Counted from the stretch's first letter, positions 1 through 5,954 are shown. The stretch: DNA of 8,568 nt from an uncultured Erysipelotrichaceae bacterium (GCA_951801995.1 CATOOY010000048.1:1-8568), one strand, 5' to 3'. A program made the numbers and translations. Notes: generated by a model not told the origin, from the sequence alone.

Positions 1-51
1 GAAAATGATTGTCTATAAATTTTTAATTATTTTAAACAATATTGCAAATTA

Positions 52-73
52 TAATGTTTCACGTGAAACATTA
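52..73. promoter_or_regulatory. parS: parS site (ParB/Spo0J binding palindrome)
   Basis: A perfect 22-base inverted repeat. Its 16-base core at 55-70 reads TGTTTCACGTGAAACA, which as I recall it is the canonical parS sequence bound by ParB/Spo0J in B. subtilis and most bacteria, and three more bases pair on each side. ParB loads here as a CTP-dependent clamp, spreads and recruits SMC condensin for origin segregation. parS sites cluster around the replication origin, and the following dnaX-recR genes are origin-proximal in Firmicutes, so the context agrees. The site lies 21 bases upstream of the SRP RNA -35 box, so a spreading ParB complex could cover that promoter; this last point is inference. 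Confidence 0.93.
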
Positions 74-94
74 ATATGATAATAAAATATTAAG

Positions 95-123
95 TTGATT
101 TCTTTATGAAAATAATGTATATT
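95..123 (+). promoter_or_regulatory. Sigma-A-like promoter of the SRP RNA
   Basis: TTGATT at 95-100 (-35) and TATATT at 118-123 (-10) are separated by exactly 17 bases. Transcription would start around 130-131, which is the first base of the SRP RNA outer stem. This agreement between the predicted start and the RNA 5' end is the main support. The rest of 1-130 is A+T-rich and holds only this promoter and the parS palindrome; I see no gene there on either strand. Confidence 0.75.
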
Positions 124-130
124 GTTTTTA

Positions 131-207
131 GCACAACATTTATATTTGAAACAGGTCAGAATCGGAAGATAGCAGCCTTAAGAATCTCTAAATGTGTGTG
201 CTTTTTT
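131..207 (+). ncRNA. ffs: Signal recognition particle 4.5S RNA, small bacterial type
   Basis: This is the RNA scaffold of the signal recognition particle; it binds Ffh and guides nascent membrane proteins to FtsY. The diagnostic helix 8 is at 153-178: GGTCAG, a GGAA tetraloop (164-167) closed by ATC/GAT, then AGCAGCC. The ATC/GAT pairs differ from the E. coli TCC/GGA but still pair, which is compensatory change. The 5' end GCACA-ACATTTA (131-142) pairs with TAAATGT-g-GTGC at 189-201 with one bulged G, and a weaker A+T helix (144-147 with 182-185) joins the two. The body is only about 71 nt plus a T tract, with no Alu domain, unlike the roughly 270-nt B. subtilis scRNA. One loop position (A160) differs from the G seen in the E. 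coli sequence. Confidence 0.93.
189..207 (+). terminator. 3' arm of SRP RNA plus T tract acting as intrinsic terminator
   Basis: The 3' arm of the SRP RNA outer stem (189-201) is followed directly by six Ts (202-207). The stem pairing with 131-142 would thus serve both as RNA structure and as the terminator hairpin. The next gene, tadA, begins 22 bases later with no clear promoter of its own in between, so some read-through from the SRP promoter is likely (inference). Confidence 0.6.
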
Positions 208-229
208 ATTGCTTTATGAGGTGAATACA

Positions 230-676
230 ATGAATGAAAAATATATGAAGAAAGCATTACAAAAGGCACAAAAAGCCTTTGAAAATAATGAAGTTCCAGT
301 TGGTAGTATAATTATAGAAAATAATACTATTTTATCTAGTGGTTATAATCAAATAGAAAAGAAAAATAGTTGTTTAGAACATTCTGAAATAATAGCAATA
401 CGAAAGGCACAAAAGAAAAAACAAAACTGGAGATTGAATGATTGTACAATATATACTACATTAGAACCTTGCTTAATGTGTGCAGGAGCAATTATAAATG
501 CAAGAATAAAAAGAATTGTTTATGCGGCAGAAAGCAACTTTTTACTTGAAGAAGATAGATGTTTTATTCGACAAATGTATAAAAAAAATAACATAGAAGT
601 TGTACAAGGTGTTTTAAAAAAAGAGAGTCAACAAATGTTGTCAAATTTCTTTGAACAACGACGTAAAAACAAATAA
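230..676 (+). CDS. tadA: tRNA-specific adenosine deaminase TadA, divergent
   Basis: Predicted 148-residue zinc deaminase that converts A34 to inosine in tRNA-Arg(ACG), allowing one tRNA to read CGU, CGC and CGA. The N-terminal half is typical: EVPVGSIII (21-29), then the zinc/catalytic segment H51-S52-E53, and PCLMC (80-84) with zinc cysteines C81 and C84. TadA usually reads HAE; here it is HSE, with the zinc His and catalytic Glu kept. After VYAAE (about 97-101) the usual GA-DPK-G(A/S/C) and NHR-containing segments that help hold the anticodon loop are not recognisable, although the ending QGVLKKES fits the family. ATG 230 is preceded by GAGGTG at 218-223; an in-frame GTG at 194 lies inside the SRP RNA and is rejected. 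Another deaminase specificity cannot be excluded, but the TLEPCxMCAGAI block and the dnaX neighbourhood favour TadA. Confidence 0.88.
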   Translation: MNEKYMKKALQKAQKAFENNEVPVGSIIIENNTILSSGYNQIEKKNSCLEHSEIIAIRKAQKKKQNWRLNDCTIYTTLEPCLMCAGAIINARIKRIVYAAESNFLLEEDRCFIRQMYKKNNIEVVQGVLKKESQQMLSNFFEQRRKNK

Positions 677-691
677 AAAATAGGAAAAATA

Positions 692-700
692 TGATATAAT
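692..700 (+). promoter_or_regulatory. Possible extended -10 promoter for dnaX
   Basis: TGATATAAT at 692-700 is a perfect extended -10 (TGn plus TATAAT). No good -35 box lies 16-18 bases upstream (the sequence there is A-rich, around the tadA stop), as is common for extended -10 promoters. A start near 707 would leave a leader of about 14 bases containing the dnaX ribosome site. In so A+T-rich a genome a chance match is possible. Confidence 0.5.
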
Positions 701-720
701 ATGTGCAGGCAGGTGATAAT

Positions 721-2370
721 ATGTATCAAGCACTTTATAGAAAATATAGACCTAATAATTTTGAAGAAGTAGCAGGCCAAGATGTTATTGTTAAATCTTT
801 AAAAAATGCAGTACTTTGTGGAAAATTATCACATGCATATTTATTTACTGGTCCTAGGGGAACAGGAAAGACAACAATTGCAAAAATTATAGCTAAAACA
901 GTAAATTGTAGTGATTTACAAAATGGAAATCCATGTAATAATTGCATCAATTGTATTCAATTTAATAAAAAAGAAACAACTGATATCATAGAAATAGATG
1001 CTGCTTCTAATAATGGTGTAGATGAAATTAGAGAAATTAAGAGTAAAGTAAATTTAGTACCAAGTATGGGAAAATATAAAATATATATTATTGATGAAGT
1101 TCATATGTTAACAGTGGGTGCTTTTAATGCTTTATTAAAAACATTGGAGGAACCACCTAGTCATGTTATTTTTATTTTAGCAACAACTGATCCTCATAAA
1201 ATACCTCTTACTATTTTATCTAGATGTCAACGATTTGATTTTAAAAAAATATCAGAAAATGCAATTGTTGAGAGATTAAGTACAATAATTAAAAATGAAA
1301 ATTTGGAGGTAGAGGCTGGAGCTTTAAATGAAATAGCACATTTGTCAGATGGTGGTATGCGTGATTCTATTAGTCTTTTAGATCAGGCTATTTCTTATTC
1401 TGATGATATTGTTACTATACAGGACATTCACGATATGAATGGGACTGTTTCTCAATCAGATTTGAAAAAACTGATTCAAAATATGATTGAAAAAAGGATT
1501 GTTCCAATTTTTGAACAGTTTGATATTTATAATGAAAAAGGAAAGAATTTGATAAAGTTAACAGAAGAAATACTATTGTTTTTAAGAAATCTTCTTTTAT
1601 ATAAAACTGTTCCAGAATATTTTGAAAATAAAAATATAGATGTTAAATTATACGAAGATTTACTTATAAAGGTAAGTGGTGAAGAATTATTACAAATGTT
1701 AGATAAAATGAATGATTCTGTTTTAAAAATGAAAACAGCAAATGATCCTAAACTAATATTTGAACTTACTATTATAGAAATGTTAAATGTTAAGCAACCT
1801 GTTGTGGAAAAAGAAAAATCAAAAAAAGTATCTGTGGAAAAGCCAATTGAGGAAAATGTAAATATAATTGAAGAGAGTGAAAAAGTAGTATATAAATCTA
1901 ATCCTAAATTGCAAAAAGCTTTACAACAAGTAGTAGAAATAAGAATTAATAATACTTTAGCTGGTTTTGAAAGAAAAAAGTTGTTAGAAATAAAAAATAA
2001 TATGGATAGTATACGTTCTTATGTTTTAGATGATATATATGGTGAATTTGCTTCACTAGTATTGGATGGAGAAATAAAAGCTGTTAGTGATGAAAATATA
2101 ATTGTTGTTTATGAACAAGAGTGGTTACAAAATTATTTTAATGAAAATTTATTACTAATTGAAAAAATGTTTCAAAAAATATATAATAAATATTATAAAT
2201 TGATTGCTACTAACATGAAGGATTGGAATAAAATAAAACAAGATTTTAATAGCAAAAATAAGATATATCAAAAGATAGATGAACCTTTTGATTTACAAGA
2301 TTTATTTTTATTAAAAGAGGAAAAAACAGTAATAGAAGATACCTTTGGTGATATAGTAGAATATAGTTAG
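721..2370 (+). CDS. dnaX: DNA polymerase III subunit gamma/tau (clamp loader ATPase)
   Basis: 549-residue AAA+ motor of the clamp loader, which opens the DnaN sliding clamp on primed DNA and, as tau, links polymerase and helicase. Family signatures in order: YRKYRP (6-11), Walker A GPRGTGKTT (44-52), zinc cysteines C63, C72, C75 and C78, Walker B IIDEVH (123-128), the SRC arginine-finger motif (167-169) and sensor 2 GGMRDS (211-216). The collar domain follows to about residue 360, then a Lys/Glu-rich linker and a tau-type C-terminal domain (about 395-549). Full length compares with about 560 residues in B. subtilis. Start ATG 721 has AGGTG at 711-715; the in-frame GTG at 703 would add only six residues and lies on the ribosome site. 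Two in-phase slippery heptamers (1821-1827, 1974-1980) could allow a short gamma form. It is followed after 13 bases by yaaK, the usual partner order. Confidence 0.97.
   Translation: MYQALYRKYRPNNFEEVAGQDVIVKSLKNAVLCGKLSHAYLFTGPRGTGKTTIAKIIAKTVNCSDLQNGNPCNNCINCIQFNKKETTDIIEIDAASNNGVDEIREIKSKVNLVPSMGKYKIYIIDEVHMLTVGAFNALLKTLEEPPSHVIFILATTDPHKIPLTILSRCQRFDFKKISENAIVERLSTIIKNENLEVEAGALNEIAHLSDGGMRDSISLLDQAISYSDDIVTIQDIHDMNGTVSQSDLKKLIQNMIEKRIVPIFEQFDIYNEKGKNLIKLTEEILLFLRNLLLYKTVPEYFENKNIDVKLYEDLLIKVSGEELLQMLDKMNDSVLKMKTANDPKLIFELTIIEMLNVKQPVVEKEKSKKVSVEKPIEENVNIIEESEKVVYKSNPKLQKALQQVVEIRINNTLAGFERKKLLEIKNNMDSIRSYVLDDIYGEFASLVLDGEIKAVSDENIIVVYEQEWLQNYFNENLLLIEKMFQKIYNKYYKLIATNMKDWNKIKQDFNSKNKIYQKIDEPFDLQDLFLLKEEKTVIEDTFGDIVEYS
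1821..1827 (+). other. Candidate -1 slippery heptamer in dnaX (A AAA AAA)
   Basis: Seven As in phase for -1 slippage: the last base of TCA (Ser367), then AAA AAA. A -1 shift would add seven residues and stop at TGA 1848-1850, giving a 376-residue protein. That ends at the boundary between the collar domain and the tau-specific part, where a gamma-like subunit would be expected to end. I see no strong upstream Shine-Dalgarno-like stimulator and no clear downstream hairpin. A runs are common in this genome, so function is unproven. Confidence 0.3.
1974..1980 (+). other. Candidate -1 slippery heptamer in dnaX (A AAA AAG)
   Basis: A AAA AAG, the exact heptamer used for the E. coli dnaX frameshift, lies in the correct phase over codons 419-420 (AAA AAG). 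Slippage would add six residues and stop at TAA 1998-2000, giving about 426 residues, close to the 431 of E. coli gamma. Unlike E. coli, the cut would fall inside the C-terminal domain, and no obvious stimulatory elements are visible. Possibly chance. Confidence 0.3.
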
Positions 2371-2383
2371 AAAGAGGGATTAT

Positions 2384-2680
2384 ATGAATATTCAAGCAAT
2401 GATGAAACAAGCACAAAAAATGCAAAAAGATATGATGAAGGAGAAAGAGGAAATAGATCAAAATACTTTTATAGGAAAATCTTCTTTTGTAACAGTGGAA
2501 GTGAAGGGCACAAAAGAAGTTTCTCGTGTTGTGATAGATGCTGATACTTTAGAAAAAGATGATATCGAAGCTTTACAAGATATGTTAGTGGTTGCATTAA
2601 ATGATGCAAATACACAGATTGATAAAATGACAGAAGAAAAAATGGGAAAATATACAAAAGGAATGTCAGGACTTTTTTAA
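2384..2680 (+). CDS. yaaK: YbaB/EbfC family nucleoid-associated protein
   Basis: 98-residue small acidic/basic protein of the YbaB/EbfC family; members form tweezer-like dimers that bind DNA, and the gene almost always sits between dnaX and recR. Visible signatures are the N-terminal helix rich in Met, Gln and Lys (MMKQAQKMQKDM, 6-17), the sheet segment VTVEVKGTKEVSRVVID (37-53) and the C-terminal helix followed by a Gly/Met tail (KGMSGLF). Length is normal (about 100-110). Ribosome site AGAGGG (2373-2378) is well spaced before ATG 2384. It ends one base before recR, suggesting translational coupling. The exact cellular role of this family is not settled. Confidence 0.95.
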   Translation: MNIQAMMKQAQKMQKDMMKEKEEIDQNTFIGKSSFVTVEVKGTKEVSRVVIDADTLEKDDIEALQDMLVVALNDANTQIDKMTEEKMGKYTKGMSGLF

Positions 2681-2681
2681 C

Positions 2682-3281
2682 ATGAACTATCCAACTACTA
2701 TTAAAAATTTAATAGAATGTTATAAAAAGTTACCAGGCATAGGTGAAAAAACTGCAGAACGTCTTGCTTTGGCAACTTTAAATATTGATAAAGAAATTAT
2801 TTCTTTATTTTCTCAATCTTTAGTGGATAGTCAAATAAAAATAAGAAGATGTGAAATTTGTAATAATCTTACTGAAACAAATGTTTGTGATATATGCAGA
2901 GATAAAAATAGAATTCAAGATGTAGTATGTGTAGTAGAAGATCCGAAAAATGTAATTGCTTTAGAAAAAATAGGAACTTTTAAGGGTAAATATCAAGTTC
3001 TTTCTGGTCTTATTTCTCCATTAGATGGAGTAGGGCCAGAAAATATTAAATTAGATTTATTAATTCATCGTGTGAAAGAAGAAAATATTAAGGAAATAAT
3101 TTTAGCCTTAAAACCTAGTATTGAAGGTGAAACAACTATTTTGTATATTTCTAAAATATTATCGGGAAGTAATATAAAAATTACAAAATTAGCACATGGA
3201 ATTCCAATGGGAGCAGATATGGAATATGTTGATTTAATGACACTAGAAACAGCACTTGATAACCGTACAGAAGTATCATAA
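2682..3281 (+). CDS. recR: Recombination mediator protein RecR
   Basis: 199 residues, full length. RecR forms a ring-like clamp and, with RecO (and RecF), helps load RecA on SSB-coated gaps during recombinational repair. Domains in order: helix-hairpin-helix LPGIGEKTAERLA (17-29), a C4 zinc finger with C57, C60, C69 and C72, a Toprim domain starting at VVCVVED (81-87) with acidic E86/D87, and the conserved C-terminal HGIPMGADMEYVD (172-184; usually GVPxGGDLEYxD). The start ATG is one base after the yaaK stop, and an AGGA near 2668-2671 inside the end of yaaK can serve as ribosome site, so coupling is likely. No missing key residues. Confidence 0.97.
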   Translation: MNYPTTIKNLIECYKKLPGIGEKTAERLALATLNIDKEIISLFSQSLVDSQIKIRRCEICNNLTETNVCDICRDKNRIQDVVCVVEDPKNVIALEKIGTFKGKYQVLSGLISPLDGVGPENIKLDLLIHRVKEENIKEIILALKPSIEGETTILYISKILSGSNIKITKLAHGIPMGADMEYVDLMTLETALDNRTEVS

Positions 3282-3321
3282 ATATTTTGATATTATCATA
3301 CATATTGATAAGGTGATTAAT

Positions 3322-3507
3322 ATGAAAAAAGTGTATGATTTATTTAAAAAGATTGTATTTGGATTCTTTTTTTTATATGGTTTTAATGTATTAGCTTCTC
3401 CCCTTAATATCTTAATTCCTATTAATTTTTTTACAATACTTTTATTTACAATATTTGGTATTCCATCTGTTATTGCTCTTATTGTTATTCAATTATTTCT
3501 TTTTTAG
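3322..3507 (+). CDS. bofA: BofA-family small membrane protein, N-terminally short
   Basis: 61-residue, strongly hydrophobic protein. In B. subtilis BofA, with SpoIVFA, holds the intramembrane protease SpoIVFB inactive so pro-sigma-K is not cut too early in sporulation; it sits next to recR/yaaL there as here. The C-terminal half matches the family: VLASPLNILIPIN (23-35) then FGIPSVIALIVIQLF (45-59). Three residues I recall as needed for inhibition in B. subtilis (N48, N61, T64) align with N22, N35 and T38 at identical spacing. Two membrane segments are likely (about 11-26 and 37-60); the extra first segment of the 87-residue B. subtilis protein is absent. Start ATG 3322 is chosen for AGGTG at 3311-3315; an upstream in-frame ATG at 3256 overlaps recR and adds polar sequence unlike BofA. 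The stop codon is part of the holB ribosome site. Confidence 0.8.
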   Translation: MKKVYDLFKKIVFGFFFLYGFNVLASPLNILIPINFFTILLFTIFGIPSVIALIVIQLFLF

Positions 3508-3517
3508 GAGGAATTAT

Positions 3518-4408
3518 ATGTTAGAGGATTATGCAAAAGTACAACCTGTTGCTTTTCAAATTATGAAAAATACTGTAAAGAAAGATAGAATTTCGCATGC
3601 TTATTTAATAGAAACTAATGGTTTTTCTCAAAAAAAAGATTTTGTTTTTGCATTTGCTAAATATCTACTTTGTCCTTTTCATCATTTACAAAGTGATGAA
3701 ACATGTTTTATTTGTCGCCATCAAAATGCAGAAAATATTTTGGATTTAAAATGGATAGAGCCTGATGGAATGTGGATAAAAAAAGAACAACTTGAAGATG
3801 TACAGAAAGAATTTAATAAAACAGCAATAGATGGCAATAAAAAAGTATATGTAATAGAAGAAGCAGAAAAATTAAATGCCTCTTCTTCTAATTCTATTTT
3901 AAAATTTTTAGAGGAACCCGAAGAAAATATTATTGCTATTCTTATGGTAGATAATATTTATCAATTACTTCCTACTATTATATCTAGATGTCAAATTATT
4001 CATTTAAATCAAGATGATGATAAAAATTTACTTTATTTAGATTCAAATACTAATGAAATAGTAGATGTGGTATATCATTTTATGGAACATATTGAAGTAC
4101 ATAAAAAGGAAACACTTTTATATGAAAATACACTTTGGATTTCCCATTTTTGTACGAAAGAAGATGTTTCAAATGCATTAACTGTTCTTATTTATTTTTA
4201 TAAAGATATATTCAATGTTTTAGTAAATAAAAGAATAGAAAAATTTTCTTATTATAAAAAAGAATTAGAAAATTTATCTTTAAAAAATACTGTAGAATCT
4301 GTTTGTACAAAAATAGATATCATAAGAAATAAATTAGAACAAATTAAAATAAATATCAATTTAAATTTACTTATTGATGATTTAATTATTCAATTAAGTG
4401 AGGTGTAA
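3518..4408 (+). CDS. holB: DNA polymerase III delta' subunit
   Basis: 296-residue AAA+-like but ATP-non-binding clamp-loader subunit that forms the pentamer with DnaX and delta. Evidence: ISHAYLIE (25-32) followed by a degenerate P-loop (NGFSQKKD, 34-41, without GxxGxGKT), as in delta' generally; a Walker-B-like VYVIEEAEKL (110-119); NSILKFLEEPEEN (125-137); and the arginine-finger SRC (156-158). The zinc module shows only three Cys (C52, C63, C66) where DnaX-like proteins have four; H68 could be the fourth ligand. The C-terminal third is poorly conserved, as usual. Start ATG 3518 follows TAGGAGG (3505-3511), whose TAG is the bofA stop. The 21-residue hydrophobic extension possible from 3455 is the bofA region read in another frame. 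It ends one base before ricT. Confidence 0.92.
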   Translation: MLEDYAKVQPVAFQIMKNTVKKDRISHAYLIETNGFSQKKDFVFAFAKYLLCPFHHLQSDETCFICRHQNAENILDLKWIEPDGMWIKKEQLEDVQKEFNKTAIDGNKKVYVIEEAEKLNASSSNSILKFLEEPEENIIAILMVDNIYQLLPTIISRCQIIHLNQDDDKNLLYLDSNTNEIVDVVYHFMEHIEVHKKETLLYENTLWISHFCTKEDVSNALTVLIYFYKDIFNVLVNKRIEKFSYYKKELENLSLKNTVESVCTKIDIIRNKLEQIKININLNLLIDDLIIQLSEV

Positions 4409-4409
4409 T

Positions 4410-5216
4410 ATGGAAAAATTTGTAGGTGTAACTTTTAAAAATAAAGATGATATATTTTATTTTCTTGTGGAAAAAAATAACCCTAAAAAAAATATAACAG
4501 TTATTGTAGAAACTGATCAAGGTTTACAGTTTGGCAAAGTTGTTACAAAAATAATGGATGATGATTTATATGCAAAAAAAATTAGTGGAAAAATTGTTCG
4601 TATTTCTACTAAAAATGATTACTATAATCACTTAAAAAATGAAAGAGAGGAAGGACAAGCTTTATTTTTGTGTAGAAAATTAGTTAAAGATCTTCAACTT
4701 TCTATGCAAATAGTAGATGCTACATATACTTTTGATCGTTCTCAATTACTTTTTCGTTTTGTAGCTGATAATCGTGTGGATTTTAGACAACTTGCTAAAG
4801 AACTTGCTAAAAAATATAAAACAAGAATAGAACTTCGCCAAATTGGAATTCGTGATAAGGCTAAAGAAGTAGGGGGAGTAGGTTTATGTGGTGCCCAACT
4901 TTGTTGTTCTAGATTTTTAAGAGAATTTAATTCTGTATCCATAGCGATGGCTAAAAATCAAAATATTTCATTAAATCCTTCTAAGATAAATGGTGTTTGT
5001 GGACGTTTGCTTTGTTGTTTAAAATATGAAGATGAAAATTATACTTCTTGTCATAAATGTCTTCCTAAAATAGGAGAAATCATTCAAGTGGATGGTAGAG
5101 AAGCAAAAGTAGTAGAGCTTGATATTTTAAATAAGAAATATAAAGTTGATATTCCTAATATTGGTATTGTTGAATTAAAAGGGAATTGTGGAAAAAGACA
5201 TGGAAGTTGTAAATGA
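4410..5216 (+). CDS. ricT: RicT (YaaT), PSP1-domain regulator with Cys clusters
   Basis: 268 residues; B. subtilis YaaT/RicT is about 275. RicT forms a complex with RicA (YmcA) and RicF (YlbF) that carries iron-sulfur clusters and directs RNase Y to mRNA maturation, influencing competence, biofilm and sporulation. The PSP1-type core is clear: VGGVGLCGAQLCCSRFLREF (154-173) and NGVCGRLLCCLKYE (194-207). Cysteines occur at 88, 160, 165, 166, 197, 202, 203, 214, 217, 260 and 267, including CxxC at 214-217 and a tail CGKRHGSC. Start ATG 4410 has GAGGTG at 4400-4405 overlapping the holB stop; GTG 4398 would add four residues and is disfavoured. Location right after holB matches B. subtilis. The yabA gene that usually follows is missing; instead yabB overlaps the 3' end by 17 bases. 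Confidence 0.95.
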   Translation: MEKFVGVTFKNKDDIFYFLVEKNNPKKNITVIVETDQGLQFGKVVTKIMDDDLYAKKISGKIVRISTKNDYYNHLKNEREEGQALFLCRKLVKDLQLSMQIVDATYTFDRSQLLFRFVADNRVDFRQLAKELAKKYKTRIELRQIGIRDKAKEVGGVGLCGAQLCCSRFLREFNSVSIAMAKNQNISLNPSKINGVCGRLLCCLKYEDENYTSCHKCLPKIGEIIQVDGREAKVVELDILNKKYKVDIPNIGIVELKGNCGKRHGSCK

Positions 5217-5928
5217 TCTTTTAAATTATAGGGATATGAAAATTGTTCAAGATGATACTCTTTTGAAATTTTCACTTGATTCTATTTTACTTGCTAATTT
5301 TGTTACTATTCATAATAAAACAAAAAAAATATTGGATATAGGTACTGGTAATGCGCCCATTCCACTTGTTTTATCTACTAGGACAAATGCTTCCATTGTA
5401 GGAGTAGAAATTCAAAATGAAAGTTTTTTATTAGCAAAAAAATCTGTTCTAATAAATTCTCTGCAACATCAAATTCAATTAATCCATATGGATATTAAAA
5501 AGTATTATGAAAGTATAGAAAGTGATACTTTTGATACTATTACTTGCAATCCTCCTTATTTTAAAGTTTGTGAAAATTCTAGGATGAATTGTAGTAATCA
5601 AAAGTCACTTGCGAGACATGAAATTAGTTTAGATTTAGAAGATATATGTTTTATAGCACGAAAATTATTAAAAAATGGGGGAAATTTATCTCTTGTACAT
5701 AGACCAGAGAGATTAACAGATATTATTATTACAATGAGAAAATATAATATAGAGCCAAAAAAGGTTCAATTTATTTTTCCTAATGTAAAAAAAGAAGCCA
5801 ATATTTTATTAATTGAAGGTAGAAAAAATGGAAAATCTGGTATTAAGATTTTACCTCCTATTTATACAAATAAAGATGATGGTAGTTACACAGAGGAAAT
5901 TTGTAAATATTTTCAGGAAAATAAATAG
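5200..5928 (+). CDS. yabB: TrmN6-like tRNA adenine-N6 methyltransferase (YabB family)
   Basis: 242-residue class I SAM-dependent methyltransferase of the YabB/TrmN6 family (E. coli TrmN6 makes m6A37 in tRNA1-Val). Signatures: the family-specific N-terminus MKIVQDDTLLKFSLDSILLA (13-32), SAM-binding ILDIGTGNAPIP (44-55), and the amino-methyltransferase motif NPPY (117-120), followed by LARHE (137-141). Target specificity in this organism is inferred from family only. The start is a choice: ATG 5200 gives the usual N-terminus (MEVVNDLL...), while GTG 5188, four residues longer, is closer to AAAAGGG at 5177-5183 and could also be used. Either start lies within ricT, so translation is probably coupled. 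The yazA endonuclease-like gene that follows in B. subtilis is absent. Confidence 0.9.
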   Translation: MEVVNDLLNYRDMKIVQDDTLLKFSLDSILLANFVTIHNKTKKILDIGTGNAPIPLVLSTRTNASIVGVEIQNESFLLAKKSVLINSLQHQIQLIHMDIKKYYESIESDTFDTITCNPPYFKVCENSRMNCSNQKSLARHEISLDLEDICFIARKLLKNGGNLSLVHRPERLTDIIITMRKYNIEPKKVQFIFPNVKKEANILLIEGRKNGKSGIKILPPIYTNKDDGSYTEEICKYFQENK

Positions 5929-5954
5929 ACAAATTTTTTTTATTTTTGTATAAT
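5926..5954 (+). promoter_or_regulatory. Sigma-A-like promoter for rsmI-pth
   Basis: TAGACA (5926-5931; one mismatch to TTGACA) and TATAAT (5949-5954, perfect) with a 17-base spacer. The -35 box contains the TAG stop codon of yabB. Transcription would start near 5961, leaving a leader of about 18 bases with the rsmI ribosome site GAGGTG at 5968-5973. This is the best promoter match downstream of the SRP RNA and could make rsmI-pth (and perhaps mfd) independently transcribed. Confidence 0.65.

Noticed and set aside
194..229. In-frame GTG extension of tadA by 12 residues
   Set aside because: It begins inside the SRP RNA 3' stem, has no ribosome site, and the added residues are unlike TadA; ATG 230 has GAGGTG at proper spacing.
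735..950. Minus-strand reading frames at 735-950, 2246-2461, 2469-2657, 4742-4942, 5084-5275, 6711-6896, 7814-8041 and 7851-8099
   Set aside because: All lie opposite well-supported genes, have no recognisable domains, and look like shadows of A+T-rich coding sequence.
3293..3311. Small inverted repeat TTATCA/TGATAA before bofA
   Set aside because: Six weak pairs with a 7-base loop and no T tract; too weak for a terminator or a convincing regulatory hairpin.
3256..3321. Upstream ATG extension of bofA by 22 residues
   Set aside because: It overlaps recR, adds polar sequence unlike BofA's membrane N-terminus, and ATG 3322 has a good AGGTG.
3455..3517. Hydrophobic 21-residue N-terminal extension of holB that could resemble a signal peptide
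   Set aside because: It is the bofA coding region read in another frame; delta' is cytoplasmic and ATG 3518 follows TAGGAGG.
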